Source of the DNA: Cenococcum geophilum 1.58
Taxonomy: Eukaryota > Ascomycota > Dothideomycetes > Gloniales > Gloniaceae
Assembly (NCBI GenBank): GCA_001692895.1
Contig: KV748206.1
Location: 1,002,662-1,066,661, forward strand
Reading direction: 5' to 3'
Length of the DNA stretch: 64,000 bases
Shown here: positions 48,050 to 57,807 of the stretch, piece by piece
How the letters are laid out: the number at the start of each line of letters is the position of its first letter
Numbering within the stretch: position 1 is the first letter of the stretch
Notes under the pieces: generated by a model
What the model saw: the letters and a program-made list of their open reading frames with translations, nothing else
Told to the model about the DNA's origin: nothing
The model's database searches: none
Position numbers and translations under genes: made by a program

Positions 48050-48185
48050 GCAATATCTGAATGTTTACGATATTTGTAATATTCGCAATATCCGTAGCGA
48101 TATCCGTAATACCCGTAACAATATCCGCAACATCTACAATATCCGTAATATTCGCAATACCTGAGATATTCGCGATTGCTGCCCT
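48050..48185 (+). repeat. ATATCCGTAA-type short tandem repeat
   Basis: About ten loosely spaced copies of RATATYCGYAA occur (for example CGCAATATCCGTAGCGATAT). The core resembles the ATATCCGC octamer scattered in the 8.4-kb transposon. Confidence 0.6.
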
Positions 48186-48256
48186 GAGCATCTATTGACC
48201 TATATACTTCTCCTTTATACTTTCTTACCTTCTTTCCTTTTTATAAATGTCGCCAG

Positions 48257-48430
48257 TGTTTGTACGAGTAGAGGTTACGTGGTTATGTCTCTGATTAGTC
48301 ATCCTTACGGTGACTTATTAGCCCCCTATTTAGGCACCGCGATCCTTACAATCCTCTGTGAAAGACACGAATGAATTAAAGAACCTGTTACCTTATATTG
48401 CAATTGCAGTACCCCCGGGTGATACCGACA
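48257..48430 (+). repeat. Short LTR element, 3' LTR
   Basis: This 174-bp partner of 46260-46433 starts TGTTTGTACGAG and ends GATACCGACA, followed by TTATT. Confidence 0.9.
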
Positions 48431-49740
48431 TTATTATTTAAGGCGAATTACGGGTACGAGCTAAGAATAATATTATTGCTATAATAAGTAAAGAAAATAA
48501 GTAGTATAGCTAAGTAAAGAATGGAGATATTAATAAATCTTTATATAGACCTTACGGAAATAGTAAAAGTAGTATAGTAAAGAATAAAAAGGTACTATAA
48601 CGCTAAGAGATCTAAGGGACCAGATCTTAAGGGGGGGGATAAAGTATAGCTATTATATAAAAATTTTAAGAGTTAACGACTAAGTAAGAAGTTAGACTAT
48701 ATTAGACTAAGACCTTTTAAAATTATAAAAAGAATTTTACTGGTTACGTTTAAGTTAAATCTATTAACTAAAATAAAGATTTACCCTATATAGTATATCG
48801 TAATACTAGAGCCAGTATATAGGAATATTAAGCCACTAGTTTATAAAGTAGACATATATAGAGGATAAGAGGAAGATAAATAGTAAGTTTTAAAGATTGT
48901 TAGTTATAAGGATATAGACAATAAGATATAGTATAAAGTAAAGTGGATAGGCTATAATAAGACTACCTAAAAACTACTAAAGAATTTAAAGAACGCTATA
49001 GGAAAGGTATAGGAGTATTAGAAGAGAAAAGGTTAGGTAATATTAATAAAGAAGAATCGCTAAAGAATAAGCCACCTAAGGGGGATATAGGAAGAACGAT
49101 TGCCAAACTACTTAGAGTTATTTCCTTCTCTATTAAAAGAGAATCTATTCTTTTATTGCTAAGTTCCTATAAACCTTATTTTATAAGTTTCTACTCTTTA
49201 GAATAAACCTTCTTACGGACCTTTTTAAGACGAAGTAAATAAGCAGACGTAACAATATGGGCATTTAAAGCCTTTTACTCCGCATTATAAGAACATTCTA
49301 AATTAGCTAAGGCTTAAGTTAGCTTACTATTAAGCTTTACAGCAGCAAATTAAACCTAAGACACTAGTAGCAATTAATAAGGGCACTTAAAGACTATTTA
49401 GAATAACAGGACGCGTATATTTAGCGTTAGAAACCGAGTAAACGTTATAGGACGATTAAATATTTGCTTTAGTATATTTAGAATAAGAGGACAGTTGTTA
49501 GGAGGATAGACTCGCTAACGTAATATAAACTAACCCCTCTTTTGCACAACGGGAATACGGAGATAGTATAATCTTACCTAGTAATAATATAGCGGCAATA
49601 GTACGAGTATAACGTTACGCTTATAAAGAAGAAGGTGCCTTAGGTATAATAAGTAATAATATTAACCAAATTAATTAGACGGATATTATACCTCTAGTAA
49701 ACGACTTAGAGATACTAGAAATCTTTAAGAATAAAGATAA
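48431..49740 (+). pseudogene. Element C integrase (3' part), chromodomain and extension
   Basis: This resumes the C integrase (KANYGYELR...). KKYYNAKRSKGPDLK is near 48580-48630. The chromodomain core VLKIVSYKDIDNKI-stop-YKVKWIG is at about 48885-48950; its Trp is kept here where B has a stop. The unassigned post-chromodomain region follows to 49740. A short purine run, AAGAAAAAGGGAGATAG, ends at the LTR. Confidence 0.78.
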
Positions 49741-49755
49741 GAAAAAGGGAGATAG

Positions 49756-50174
49756 TGTTACGAACGCTTTAAGTATAATATTACGACTACTTAGAGAAGA
49801 GTTAAAAGAAGCTAGTTAGTTAATATAAGTACGGTTTAGGATGGAGCCAATAGAACCATATAACGAAGAATAGTAAGCGGGTTATATAATGTTATACGCA
49901 GTATATATAATATATAAACGGGACGTATATATAATACGTATAACACGTACTTTACATATAAGGAAGATTTCCTAGGAGTACGGTTATATATTTAAGGACC
50001 CTTAGTCCCTACCTAGATAGTTCCTTCCTTATAGTAATTCTCAGAATACAATTAGAGTTAATCTATTAGGCAACTACTCCACTAGTTGTTATTACGTTAT
50101 TGATTTCCTACATTACCTATATACCTAGCCTATTAACAAGCCTACCGTAGTTCCTGCTATAAGGTTCCGTTATA
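49756..50174 (+). repeat. Element C 3' LTR
   Basis: This 419-bp LTR starts TGTTACGAACGC and ends CCGTTATA, followed by the target duplication TTTTA. Confidence 0.92.
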
Positions 50175-52600
50175 TTTTAGGAACTTTATATAAAGTTTAT
50201 AGAAGCTTTATTACTACAGCATTTCAACCTAAATTAGCCATTAATAAGAATTACTAATATATCGAATTTTGCCCTTATTAGTATCCTATTACAACCTAAT
50301 AGGCATCTAAACGCTACCTAGCTCTATTAGAGACTAGTAATATTTTATAATAGAAAATTCTAGGGACCTAAAGTTAGGTATTATACCCACGATAAGGAAC
50401 TACTAGCTATAGTTAACTGCTTTAAACAGTGGCGGCACTACTTTAAGCATATAAGCTATACCACTTATATACTCTTAGATTACTATAATTTACACTACTT
50501 TATAACTATAAAGGAGCTTATACCTTAATAAGCTAGATAGGCAGAGGAGCTTACGCGATTTAATTTTAAGATTAAATATAAGCTAGGGGAAAATAACCCT
50601 ACTAATAAACCGTTACGACAGCTAGATTATGCTAAAGACTTTAAAATAGAAGAAGGAAAATAGATAATAGATATCTTACTCCCTATATTATAGAATAAGC
50701 TCTAGGTATAGGATGCTTAAGCACCTATAGCTCTATATACTAAGTCTTAGGCGGTATAAGCCCTATTGGTTTCTACTAATGTTCTAGCTAGTACCCGGTC
50801 CGTTACTAATAAGGGTCCAAATATACCTAAACAGAACATCCCTAATATATTCTTAGAACCTAGTAATATACCATCTCTAATTACGAAGCTATCCCCTTAA
50901 ACTAATAGTAAAGCTATAGAGCAATTGGAACTTAGAGCCCTATAATAACTAAAGGACTTTAACCTTATAGCGGCCTTCCTAATATACGTGTATTAAAGAG
51001 TTATAAGATCTATAGTACTATTTAGTCTTATACTTAGAGTAATATAGAATAAAATAGCTTTTACCTAAGAACTATCTAAAAGGTTAATAAATCTTATCTA
51101 TAAGGTGTAACAAAGGAACGCTTCTTATACTATCCTTAATATAAAAGTAGACCGGAAATGTAACGGAAAAGAAGCTACTAGGCGCCACTATTAGGAACTA
51201 GACTTAATAGGCCTACTATATAAAGGTAGTAAGGTTTAGGTGCTATAAGAAGCAAATCTATAACAGAAGATTCTTATAAAGAATTATAATAATTCTCTAG
51301 GCGGCCACTATAGTTAAGTAAAATTAGTAGAATTACTTTAACACAAATACTATTGGCTAAGGCTTAATTAGGAAGTAAAGGAGTATATTAGCTATTATAA
51401 GAAGTGTTAAGTATATAAGATCCGTAGGCATAAGCCATAGGGTCTATTTAAATTAGTTTCCCCCGCTAGTAAGCTATAGCAATATTACGCTATAGACTTT
51501 ATTACGGATCTCCCGTTATTTAAAAATAGCTAAGGATAAATATATAATTCGGTCCTTATACTTATTAATAGGTTTTTAAAGTACGTCTAATACCTTCCTA
51601 TTAATAAGATAATTAATGTATAAAAGCTTGCTAACCTAATTAAGGAGAAATGTTTTCTTAAAGTAAATTAGCTATACTCTATTATTACTAATAGGGGCAG
51701 CGTCTTTATAAGCTAATACTGGTCAAACCTATACTTCCATTTAAAGATAGACCACTATTATAGTACGGCTTTCCATCCGCAGACAAACGGATAAATAAAA
51801 CGCTAAAATTAGGAACTGGAGTCTTATCTGCAAATATATTTAAACTATTAGTAAGACAACTAGTATAAGCTACTTCCGTACGCGGAGTACGCTTATAATT
51901 TAAAGCAATATATATTATATAAGTATACACCAATCTAGATTACCTATAGTGTTTAACTATTTAGGTTTAATGGTATACCTAATAATTACTGGCTAAGGCC
52001 GTATAATTAGTTATAGGACTCTACTAGGAAGTCTAAGGATATCTACTAAAGAGTATAAGGATACCTCTAGGAATGGGAGGAGTAATAAAAGTATATAAAG
52101 TAGAGCCTATAAGATGCCTAAGAGCAGTAAAGACTTTGGTATAACTGTAAGCACTAAGATAAGCATTTCGGAGTAGGCGATAAGGTTCTATTACGTTTAA
52201 CGAATATTAAGACCTATTAACTATTAAAGAAGCTTAATATAAGATACCTAGGTCCCTTTTAAGTTAAGGAACGAATTAGCAAGCTAGCCTATTATCTCTA
52301 GCTACCCCTATCTATAGCCTATATGCATTTAGTGTTTTATATAAACCTACTAGAGCTATAGCATAGACTACTGCTGAAAAAGAACTTCTATCTAAGCTCA
52401 ATTAAACACCCTAAGGTAGTGGGCGAGTGGTATAAGGTTAAAGCTATACTATATTATAAGTCTGTCAAAAACAAGCTTTAATTTAAAGTTAAATAGCTAG
52501 GCTAGCCTACTAAGAACTCTATATAGGAACTAGAGGATCACCTTAATTATTATAAAGATATTTTAAAAGAATATTAGGACTAAGGTCCACAATCTATAAG
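50175..52600 (+). pseudogene. G2 RNase H, integrase and chromodomain
   Basis: RNase H includes SNFALISILLQPNRH (about 50255), THDKELLAIVNCFKQWRHYF (about 50390) and RFNFKIKYKLGENNPTNKPL (about 50555). The integrase H2C2 zone is at about 51305-51430. The core at about 51480-51900 includes YYAIDFITDLPLF, ITNRGSVF (second Asp to Asn) and TAFHPQTNG-stop-IKR (Glu to Lys), so two of three catalytic acids are lost by transitions. A chromodomain ends the protein at about 52435-52590 (FKVK-stop-LG, then ELEDHLNYYKDILKEY). This identifies G2 as a chromovirus. Confidence 0.88.
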
Positions 52601-54918
52601 TTATAAAAAGCGCTCTAATACTACGGTGTTATCGCGACCTATAAAGAAAGTTCGCGAAAAGAGTAAATAGGTTAAATTAGATATAAAACGAACAGGCTTC
52701 GGAAACTATAGGGATAGGGCTACAGCCTAAGGCAGGACAGGTCCTTAGCCTTTTTATATATATAGCATAGAGTTAATAGGGCATTTTACTAGAATTGCAT
52801 TCCTATCTATTAATCTATACTAGGAATATTATTTTTAGGGCTCCTAAGCCCTTTCTAAAAGCCTTTTAAGGCCTTTCTAAGCACCTAATTAAGGTCCTTA
52901 ATTGCTACTATATATAAGAATAAATCCCAAATACTTAATCTAAAAAGCCACTATACCTCATCCTTAGAAGTAGGATTAGTATTTATTGGCCCTTTAAGGG
53001 ATAGCTAACAAGAATAAGATCCAGAACCCTTAGTAGGGGTATAGGTAGGCATAAAAATAGGGGTAGGATAATAAGGTATAGCTAGAGCAGAGACTCTTAA
53101 ACGCTTAATATTAATATTAGGTCCAAACTAATACTAATAAAGTTCTTAGGGAGTAAGCTTATAGTTAATAAAGACACACTTAAGCCTAAAATAAATAGAG
53201 ATGTTAGCTAGCTAGTATAGTCTAGAACTACTAAGACCTTACTACAGCAACTATTAGCTACCTATCCGCTAGGTACCTAAAGGGTAACCTACCTAATACT
53301 ACATTATATTATGCTCTTTTAAAACTTAACGCGTATACGTAAACTCCTTCCTATAGTAGACAGTAACCTTCTTCTTATCACCCCCATCTTTTACCCTATC
53401 CTTAGTATACCAACCTTACTCTCGCATTGGGCGTTACTGGCTAACTTGCTAAGAATTATAGGCGGTGTAAATAGCTGTAGTATAGTCTTAAATTCAACTA
53501 AGTTGTTTAGTATTTACGCTAGAATAAGAAAGAGCCTAGGCGATATAGTAGTTAAGGACATTAAAGGAACGTCGCCACTTAGGCCTAGGCTATTAAAGCT
53601 TAAAGTTAGCAATAGAAGTCTATTAAGAATAGAAAAGCTCACCTTAATATAACTGCCGCTCTTAGTATATATGCATTAATTATAAGAACTAAAGGTATTA
53701 GATTTAATACAGTACGTCTTATTATAAGCCTCTAGAATCCTATTATTAGATTTCTAATCTTTCGAAGACATATAGGCAAAATTATTTAGGTAGGACCAGC
53801 ACTAGTTATAAGTTAGCGGAGGTTGGGGTTTTATATACATAGGTAAGGCTAGGATACGCTGTGGAATCTACTTAAAAGAGCAGTTAGTAGGAGAATAAAG
53901 AGGCATATTAAATGATTGATGAAAAAGAAGAAAATCTTAATAATATATTAAAGATACGTCCAAAATTGGACGACGGTTAATGGCGGGAAGTAAGGTGTTT
54001 AAGAAAAGGAGCAGCTCGACGAGCAAGGTATCTTTATACTTTACCTTCCAATACCCTTCCGGTAAATAGCCGCAACCTTGCCGATATAACTCCGTTACAA
54101 TAGCGCTATTCAGAAGGAAGCACGCGCATAAGTCATTTGACCATTACTTCCTTATAAAAACTAACTACGCGGCCAGGGGAAGGCAATTAAGACGTCAAAT
54201 CAAAGACGCATATGGGTTAAATTAGACCTAAAACGATACTACAGTATTAAAGAACAATGTTATAGACGTTCTTGACAATCGCATAATAGCTATAATTGCT
54301 ATCGCGAAATGTCCCTATTTGCTGGGTAGTAGAGCTGCGCCAAATATACGGCATAGGACCACCAGATTTAAAAGTATATATGCTAAATCTTAGGAGACAA
54401 GCCTCCTTAATTAACTAATTGATACCTTAACCGTATTTAATAGCCTAAGGGCAAATGCGGGAATAATGCATTAGTAATATAGAGGATTATATAAAACAAT
54501 TATAGATTATATTTTAACAGTTAAAAGATAACGGCAAGCTAAGGCCCTATACATTAAGCTATATACTAAATGGTTCTATAGAACTATATTAGGAACACTA
54601 AATTGCCTATAATATTTATAATTGATTACAGACTAGTATAAAGGCTTAAATATAAAGTTATATAAAAATCCTTAAGTTAGCCTAGGTAGTTACTAGTAGG
54701 CTTTTAGTAGGCTTCTAGTAGGTTCCTAGTAATCCTCGCGTCTTTTCTCTAGTTACGTTTTTCCCTTATTAAGGTTTTTTAGGAGTTTAAAGTAGGGGTT
54801 AGATAGATAGATAATATATAGCGGTATACTAACACCTCTCTAATATTTCTCCGAACCCCTTCCAGAACAAGCCCTTATAATCTCCCTACTATAAGGTAAT
54901 GGCGATTGGGGGCCGACC
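52601..54918. other. G2 3' internal region without assignable gene
   Basis: This region of 2.3 kb between the chromodomain and the polypurine tract is long for a Gypsy element. A 68-codon plus-strand frame (53446-53652) and an overlapping minus-strand frame (about 53910-53000), with stops mostly TAG, are both present. Neither resembles a known protein to me. About 53990-54200 is less AT-rich. Short repeats of TAGTAGGCTTYTAGTAGG lie at about 54690-54735. Confidence 0.45.
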
Positions 54919-54936
54919 GTAAGAGGAGGGGGGCAA
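54919..54936 (+). other. G2 polypurine tract
   Basis: GTAAGAGGAGGGGGGCAA ends exactly at the 3' LTR, as expected for the plus-strand primer. Confidence 0.75.
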
Positions 54937-55153
54937 TATAAGGGATATTATTGCGGTTACCTTGGGTTGCCCTTAGGACAACCCCCGGACGCCCCTCGGA
55001 TAGTCGCCGGTCACGTACTAGAGGCACATGCCCGTAGTATATAGTCTCCATAATCCTAGAGGCCTTACCTCCTTAAGGATTCGTCTCTCTTACTAATCTA
55101 TCCTATTCCACAATCGTGTCCTTATAGCCCCCTATCTATAAGATCCCCTTATA
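54937..55153 (+). repeat. G2 3' LTR
   Basis: This 217-bp LTR starts TATAAGGGATATTATTGCGG and ends CCCCTTATA, followed by GAATA. It differs from the 5' LTR mainly by C/T and G/A changes. Confidence 0.93.
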
Positions 55154-55158
55154 GAATA

Positions 55159-55600
55159 CTAGGGGGCAAGATATATCGTCATAGAACGTAAGTTAGATCC
55201 CTAAAATAAATATTTATAGATTTTAACTAAAACTAACCGACTACCTATATCTAACTTCCTATAAAATAAAGCTATAATATTGCTATAATATAGAGGCGGT
55301 AGGGAAAATAGAGAGCTTTTAGCTTATAGTATTTTAGAAATAATTAGACGTAGAGAAGTATGTAAGGTATAGTAGTAAGGCAAGATTGCGACAAAATTAT
55401 AACAAAATACTAACTATAAATGTGACCGACTGCCTATATTTAAGATTTTATATAATATAGCAACGACGTTGTTTTTTAATATAATAGGTAAAGAAGCTAA
55501 AGAGCTCCTACCTTATAGTATTTTTATAATAACTAGACGTTGTAAAATAGTTGAGATACAGCAGTGAAAAAGGTGATTTTTGCTGCATTTTGACGCTGCA
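55159..55600. repeat. AT-rich flank with a 189-bp imperfect tandem duplication
   Basis: Blocks ACCGACTACCTATAT (55236) and ACCGACTGCCTATAT (55425), and CTTATAGTATTTT (55323 and 55512), recur at a constant offset of 189 bp. They define two diverged units at about 55220-55370 and 55409-55560. No gene is seen. Confidence 0.65.
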
Positions 55601-55603
55601 TTC

Positions 55604-55735
55604 TCACCAAAGCGACGCCCATAAGCTCGGGGAAGGATTTCGTTGGTTAATAAGGAGCAGTATGCCCGCCCGTGCGCGTAGTGCACATACCAACGCTCAC
55701 CCGAGGGTCTGATTTATGAGATAAGTCCATCCTGG
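55604..55735 (-). repeat. Right arm of the inverted repeat flanking the nest
   Basis: Read on the minus strand this matches 4028-4198 in blocks, most clearly GAGCTTATGGGCGTCGCTTT. Here base composition turns abruptly to normal GC, marking the end of the RIP-affected block. Confidence 0.6.
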
Positions 55736-56049
55736 ACCACAAATATTGATGCCTAAAGCCGGAAACTCTAAATTTTGAATGCAGTTAGGGGCACGCGGAA
55801 TTTCTCGATGCACTGCAAATTTAGCGTCTTACCCACTCGTTACCAGGGTCGAGAACTCGCACGGATATACAAAGTAAACCACGTAAAACTTACTTGCACT
55901 GCAGATGCGGTAGTAAGCTGCGGCTCGACAGTCTCGGCAGCAGTTTCGCCTGGAGCTCGCGGCCTGGGAAGAACTTCGATGTTTCCTGTAGTATTGTCAG
56001 CCCTGTTCGATATGCTTTGTGTGTATGAGAGCAACTTACGGTGGTCAGG

Positions 56050-56880
56050 TTCAAGTTCGAGACCTTCTCACCGCCCTCCTTTGCATCTTCGCCGGCAAAG
56101 AATGCAACATCCAACTCAGAATCCTATGCCTCGCGTACGGAACAATCTGTCTCCCCCTCCCCGGCCCAACTCTCCTCAACACAGACTCCGCAAACACGTC
56201 CGCCGGCGGAATCGCCCAACCCAACTCCGACCTATAGCTCTGACTCCGCAACTCTCCCTGCGCCACATCAACGACGTCGGTCTCGTACCCTTCGGCTTTG
56301 AGCTCCCAGTCCAGAGCTTCGGAGAAGCCGCTGACGAATCCTTTGGCCCCCGAGTACAGCGTTAGTACGGTGTGCCTTCTTCCGCTAGGGAGCCGAGGTT
56401 GATGATTAGCGTGCGGCCTCCGGATGAAGAGAGGATGAGCATCATGAGCGAGGTGAGTATGTCATGAAGCGGTTGTTGATGGCGAACACGCTGTCTATTT
56501 CTGCGGGCGTGTATTCTGCGAAGGTCCTGAAGTGCTTTCTGAAGATTGCGCCGAGGCCGCCCACGTTGATCGGGACCGTGACATTGAGCTCCTTTATCTT
56601 CGTCGACTCGAGCGCTTTTTCGGTGTCCGTGAAGGAAGCATTAGCACGACGTTGAAGCCGTACTTTGTGATTTCGAGAGCGAGACCGAAGCCGATGCCTG
56701 CGGTTGCGCCCATGACGACTGCCCAGGGTTCCTTGCCATGGTGGTAGCTCTTAAGGAGGGTTCTTGGATGTAATAGAAGTAGATGAAGGAGGTGAAATGG
56801 AGGGGAGACCAAAGGCCGCGAAGATGTGCTCGACTCGGCCCCACATGGTTGGCTGCCAGGCTCTTTCAACGGTACCGTGG
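56050..56880 (-). pseudogene. Broken SDR-family reductase gene
   Basis: Minus-strand fragments of one short-chain dehydrogenase are spread over all three frames. SYHHGKEPWAVVMGATAGIG is the N-terminal dinucleotide-binding motif (TGxxxGIG type, about 56765-56700). ELNVTVPINVGG and FAEYTPAEIDSVFAINNRF follow (about 56600-56480), then LIINLGSLAEEGTPY (about 56410) and YSGAKGFVSGFSEALDWELK (about 56345-56290), which has the YxxxK pair. It resembles 17-beta-HSD12 / 3-ketoacyl-CoA reductase-type SDRs. At least two single-base shifts and a probable deletion after the Rossmann start break it. The stop is after QRRAVRRSRT. No RIP-type stops are needed to explain the damage. Confidence 0.75.
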
Positions 56881-57121
56881 TGTGTGGGATCGTGTTACTC
56901 AGGCGGCCCGGAATCTAGTTCTTCTTGCTATGGTGATCAATCCCGAGAGTGATGAGAACTGTATCTTGCTTGCTCATCGGGAACCATCGTACAGGACTCT
57001 GGGAAAGGTTTGGCGCTCTCACTACTTGCATCAAGCGGGGAACAGGCGATAGGGTTGCAACACAGCTGCATCTCGGTGTTCGAGATCCATCTCGGCATGG
57101 CCTGACTTCCTTCATCATATC

Positions 57122-57387
57122 ATGTCCAGGTGGACACCGGCATACGATGCCAAGCTCTTTGGAGACTCACTCCGTACTTGGTTCGGCATCGCAGCTCGAC
57201 GTCCAGCTCTTGAACACCAGAGAATTGCGTACGACTCGATCGCATTGCATGGAGCTCAAGCCATGATGTAGATCGGCGAACTGACTGGGTTTGCAAGCGA
57301 CTGGGAGAAGACGGAAGCGTCACAGCGCGTCCTAAGACTTGTAGACGATAATCTCATAACTCCTGGTATCTCCGCAAGGCGATAGCG
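57122..57387 (+). pseudogene. Possible gene remnant, unknown
   Basis: An ATG at 57122 opens MSRWTPAYDAKLFGDSLRTW, then SIALHGAQAMM, one TAG, and IGELTGFASDWEKTEASQRV to a TAG at 57385-57387. Composition and the single internal stop suggest an eroded C-terminus of a protein, but I do not recognise the family. It could be a chance frame. Confidence 0.25.
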
Positions 57388-57687
57388 GATTTGCGCGAGT
57401 GGACAGCTGTGGTTGTGGCGTGAGAAAACCCCGTCGAATTTTGTCCACCGCTTTCGTCTAAACGATGCTCCGATGCTCCGACGCTGCGTCGAGTTTTCAC
57501 TACGACCACTATCACCATCCGAATCCTAAGCATCGACTGCTCCGCCACGGACAAGGCGATTCTTTCATTTCGCTCAATGGAATTAAACGGCGTTAAGTCG
57601 GTAATTGGCGCCATAAAGCCTCAGATTGGCAAATGTAGGTTACCATAACGTCGGAGCGTCGACCGTAGGTAGGGAGCGCTTTTGAAG

Positions 57688-57694
57688 TATAAAT
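57688..57694 (+). promoter_or_regulatory. TATA-like box upstream of the SDR gene
   Basis: TATAAAT lies 114 bp upstream of the ATG at 57808, a reasonable distance for a fungal promoter with a short 5' leader. Confidence 0.4.
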
Positions 57695-57807
57695 CGTTCG
57701 ATATTCCATCCTCAGTCCGCTTCTCAGATCATTGCTATATCGTCAAAATCAACAGTATTTGCTCTAGTACTACTCCAAAGCTCGTCACACATCCCCTAAT
57801 CCCTACG

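Larger units (their letters stand above)
46741..48200 (+). pseudogene. Gag-like ORF with QAPST repeats
   Basis: One frame reads YDLFTKRQYT, then SETTAEDITNYIYFKINKYT, LWDSYQEDFDNFKV, IIKRLK-stop-LLRRNGVWVF, IEWSDIEIQLYINSEGPFN and LYAINYCFKLRPLATTPRTP. It passes without a break into about 17 repeats of Q-A-P-S/P-T/A, then NVTAPST repeats and a Gln-rich tail. I do not recognise the N-terminal domain by name, but the position and lone presence between LTRs suggest a gag. Stops are few (mostly TAG at Gln). Confidence 0.6.
46260..48430 (+). mobile_element. Non-autonomous gag-only LTR element
   Basis: It is 2171 bp, with 174-bp LTRs (46260-46433 and 48257-48430, TGTYTGTAYRAG...CCGACA) and a perfect target duplication TTATT (46255-46259 and 48431-48435). 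The interior has one gag-like frame and no protease, RT or integrase, so it must be mobilised by another element. It is notably less AT-rich than its host, suggesting recent insertion or weak RIP. Orientation follows the coding strand and the CTAATTAGTTGATATCACAG stretch after the left LTR, a possible primer site. Confidence 0.88.
33894..50174 (+). mobile_element. Gypsy element C (G1 family), with two nested LTR elements
   Basis: LTRs 33894-34311 and 49756-50174 are flanked by a perfect target duplication TTTTA (33889-33893 and 50175-50179) inside G2 RNase H. Native parts are 33894-38755, 44845-46259 and 48431-50174. Copia-2 interrupts it between RT and RNase H, and a short gag-only LTR element interrupts the integrase. 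Gene order matches B. It is strongly RIP-mutated. Confidence 0.93.
4342..55153 (+). mobile_element. G2: Ty3/Gypsy chromovirus, host of the whole nest (interrupted)
   Basis: Two 217-bp LTRs (4342-4558 and 54937-55153) are flanked by a perfect target duplication GAATA (4337-4341 and 55154-55158). This shows that everything between them entered after, or as part of, one insertion. Native G2 sequence is about 9 kb: 4342-7056, 31511-31736, 32756-33893 and 50175-55153. It is interrupted by elements A, a LINE-like insert and C. Gag, protease, RT, RNase H, integrase and a C-terminal chromodomain follow in the order of a chromovirus. All of it is RIP-mutated. Confidence 0.92.

Noticed and set aside
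4342..55153. Giant Starship-type element or captured gene cargo
   Set aside because: No tyrosine recombinase of the captain type is seen; the length is fully explained by nested retroelements with their own target duplications.
55775..56365. A 196-codon plus-strand frame
   Set aside because: It lies antisense to the recognisable SDR fragments and has an Arg/Pro-rich tail typical of a shadow frame.
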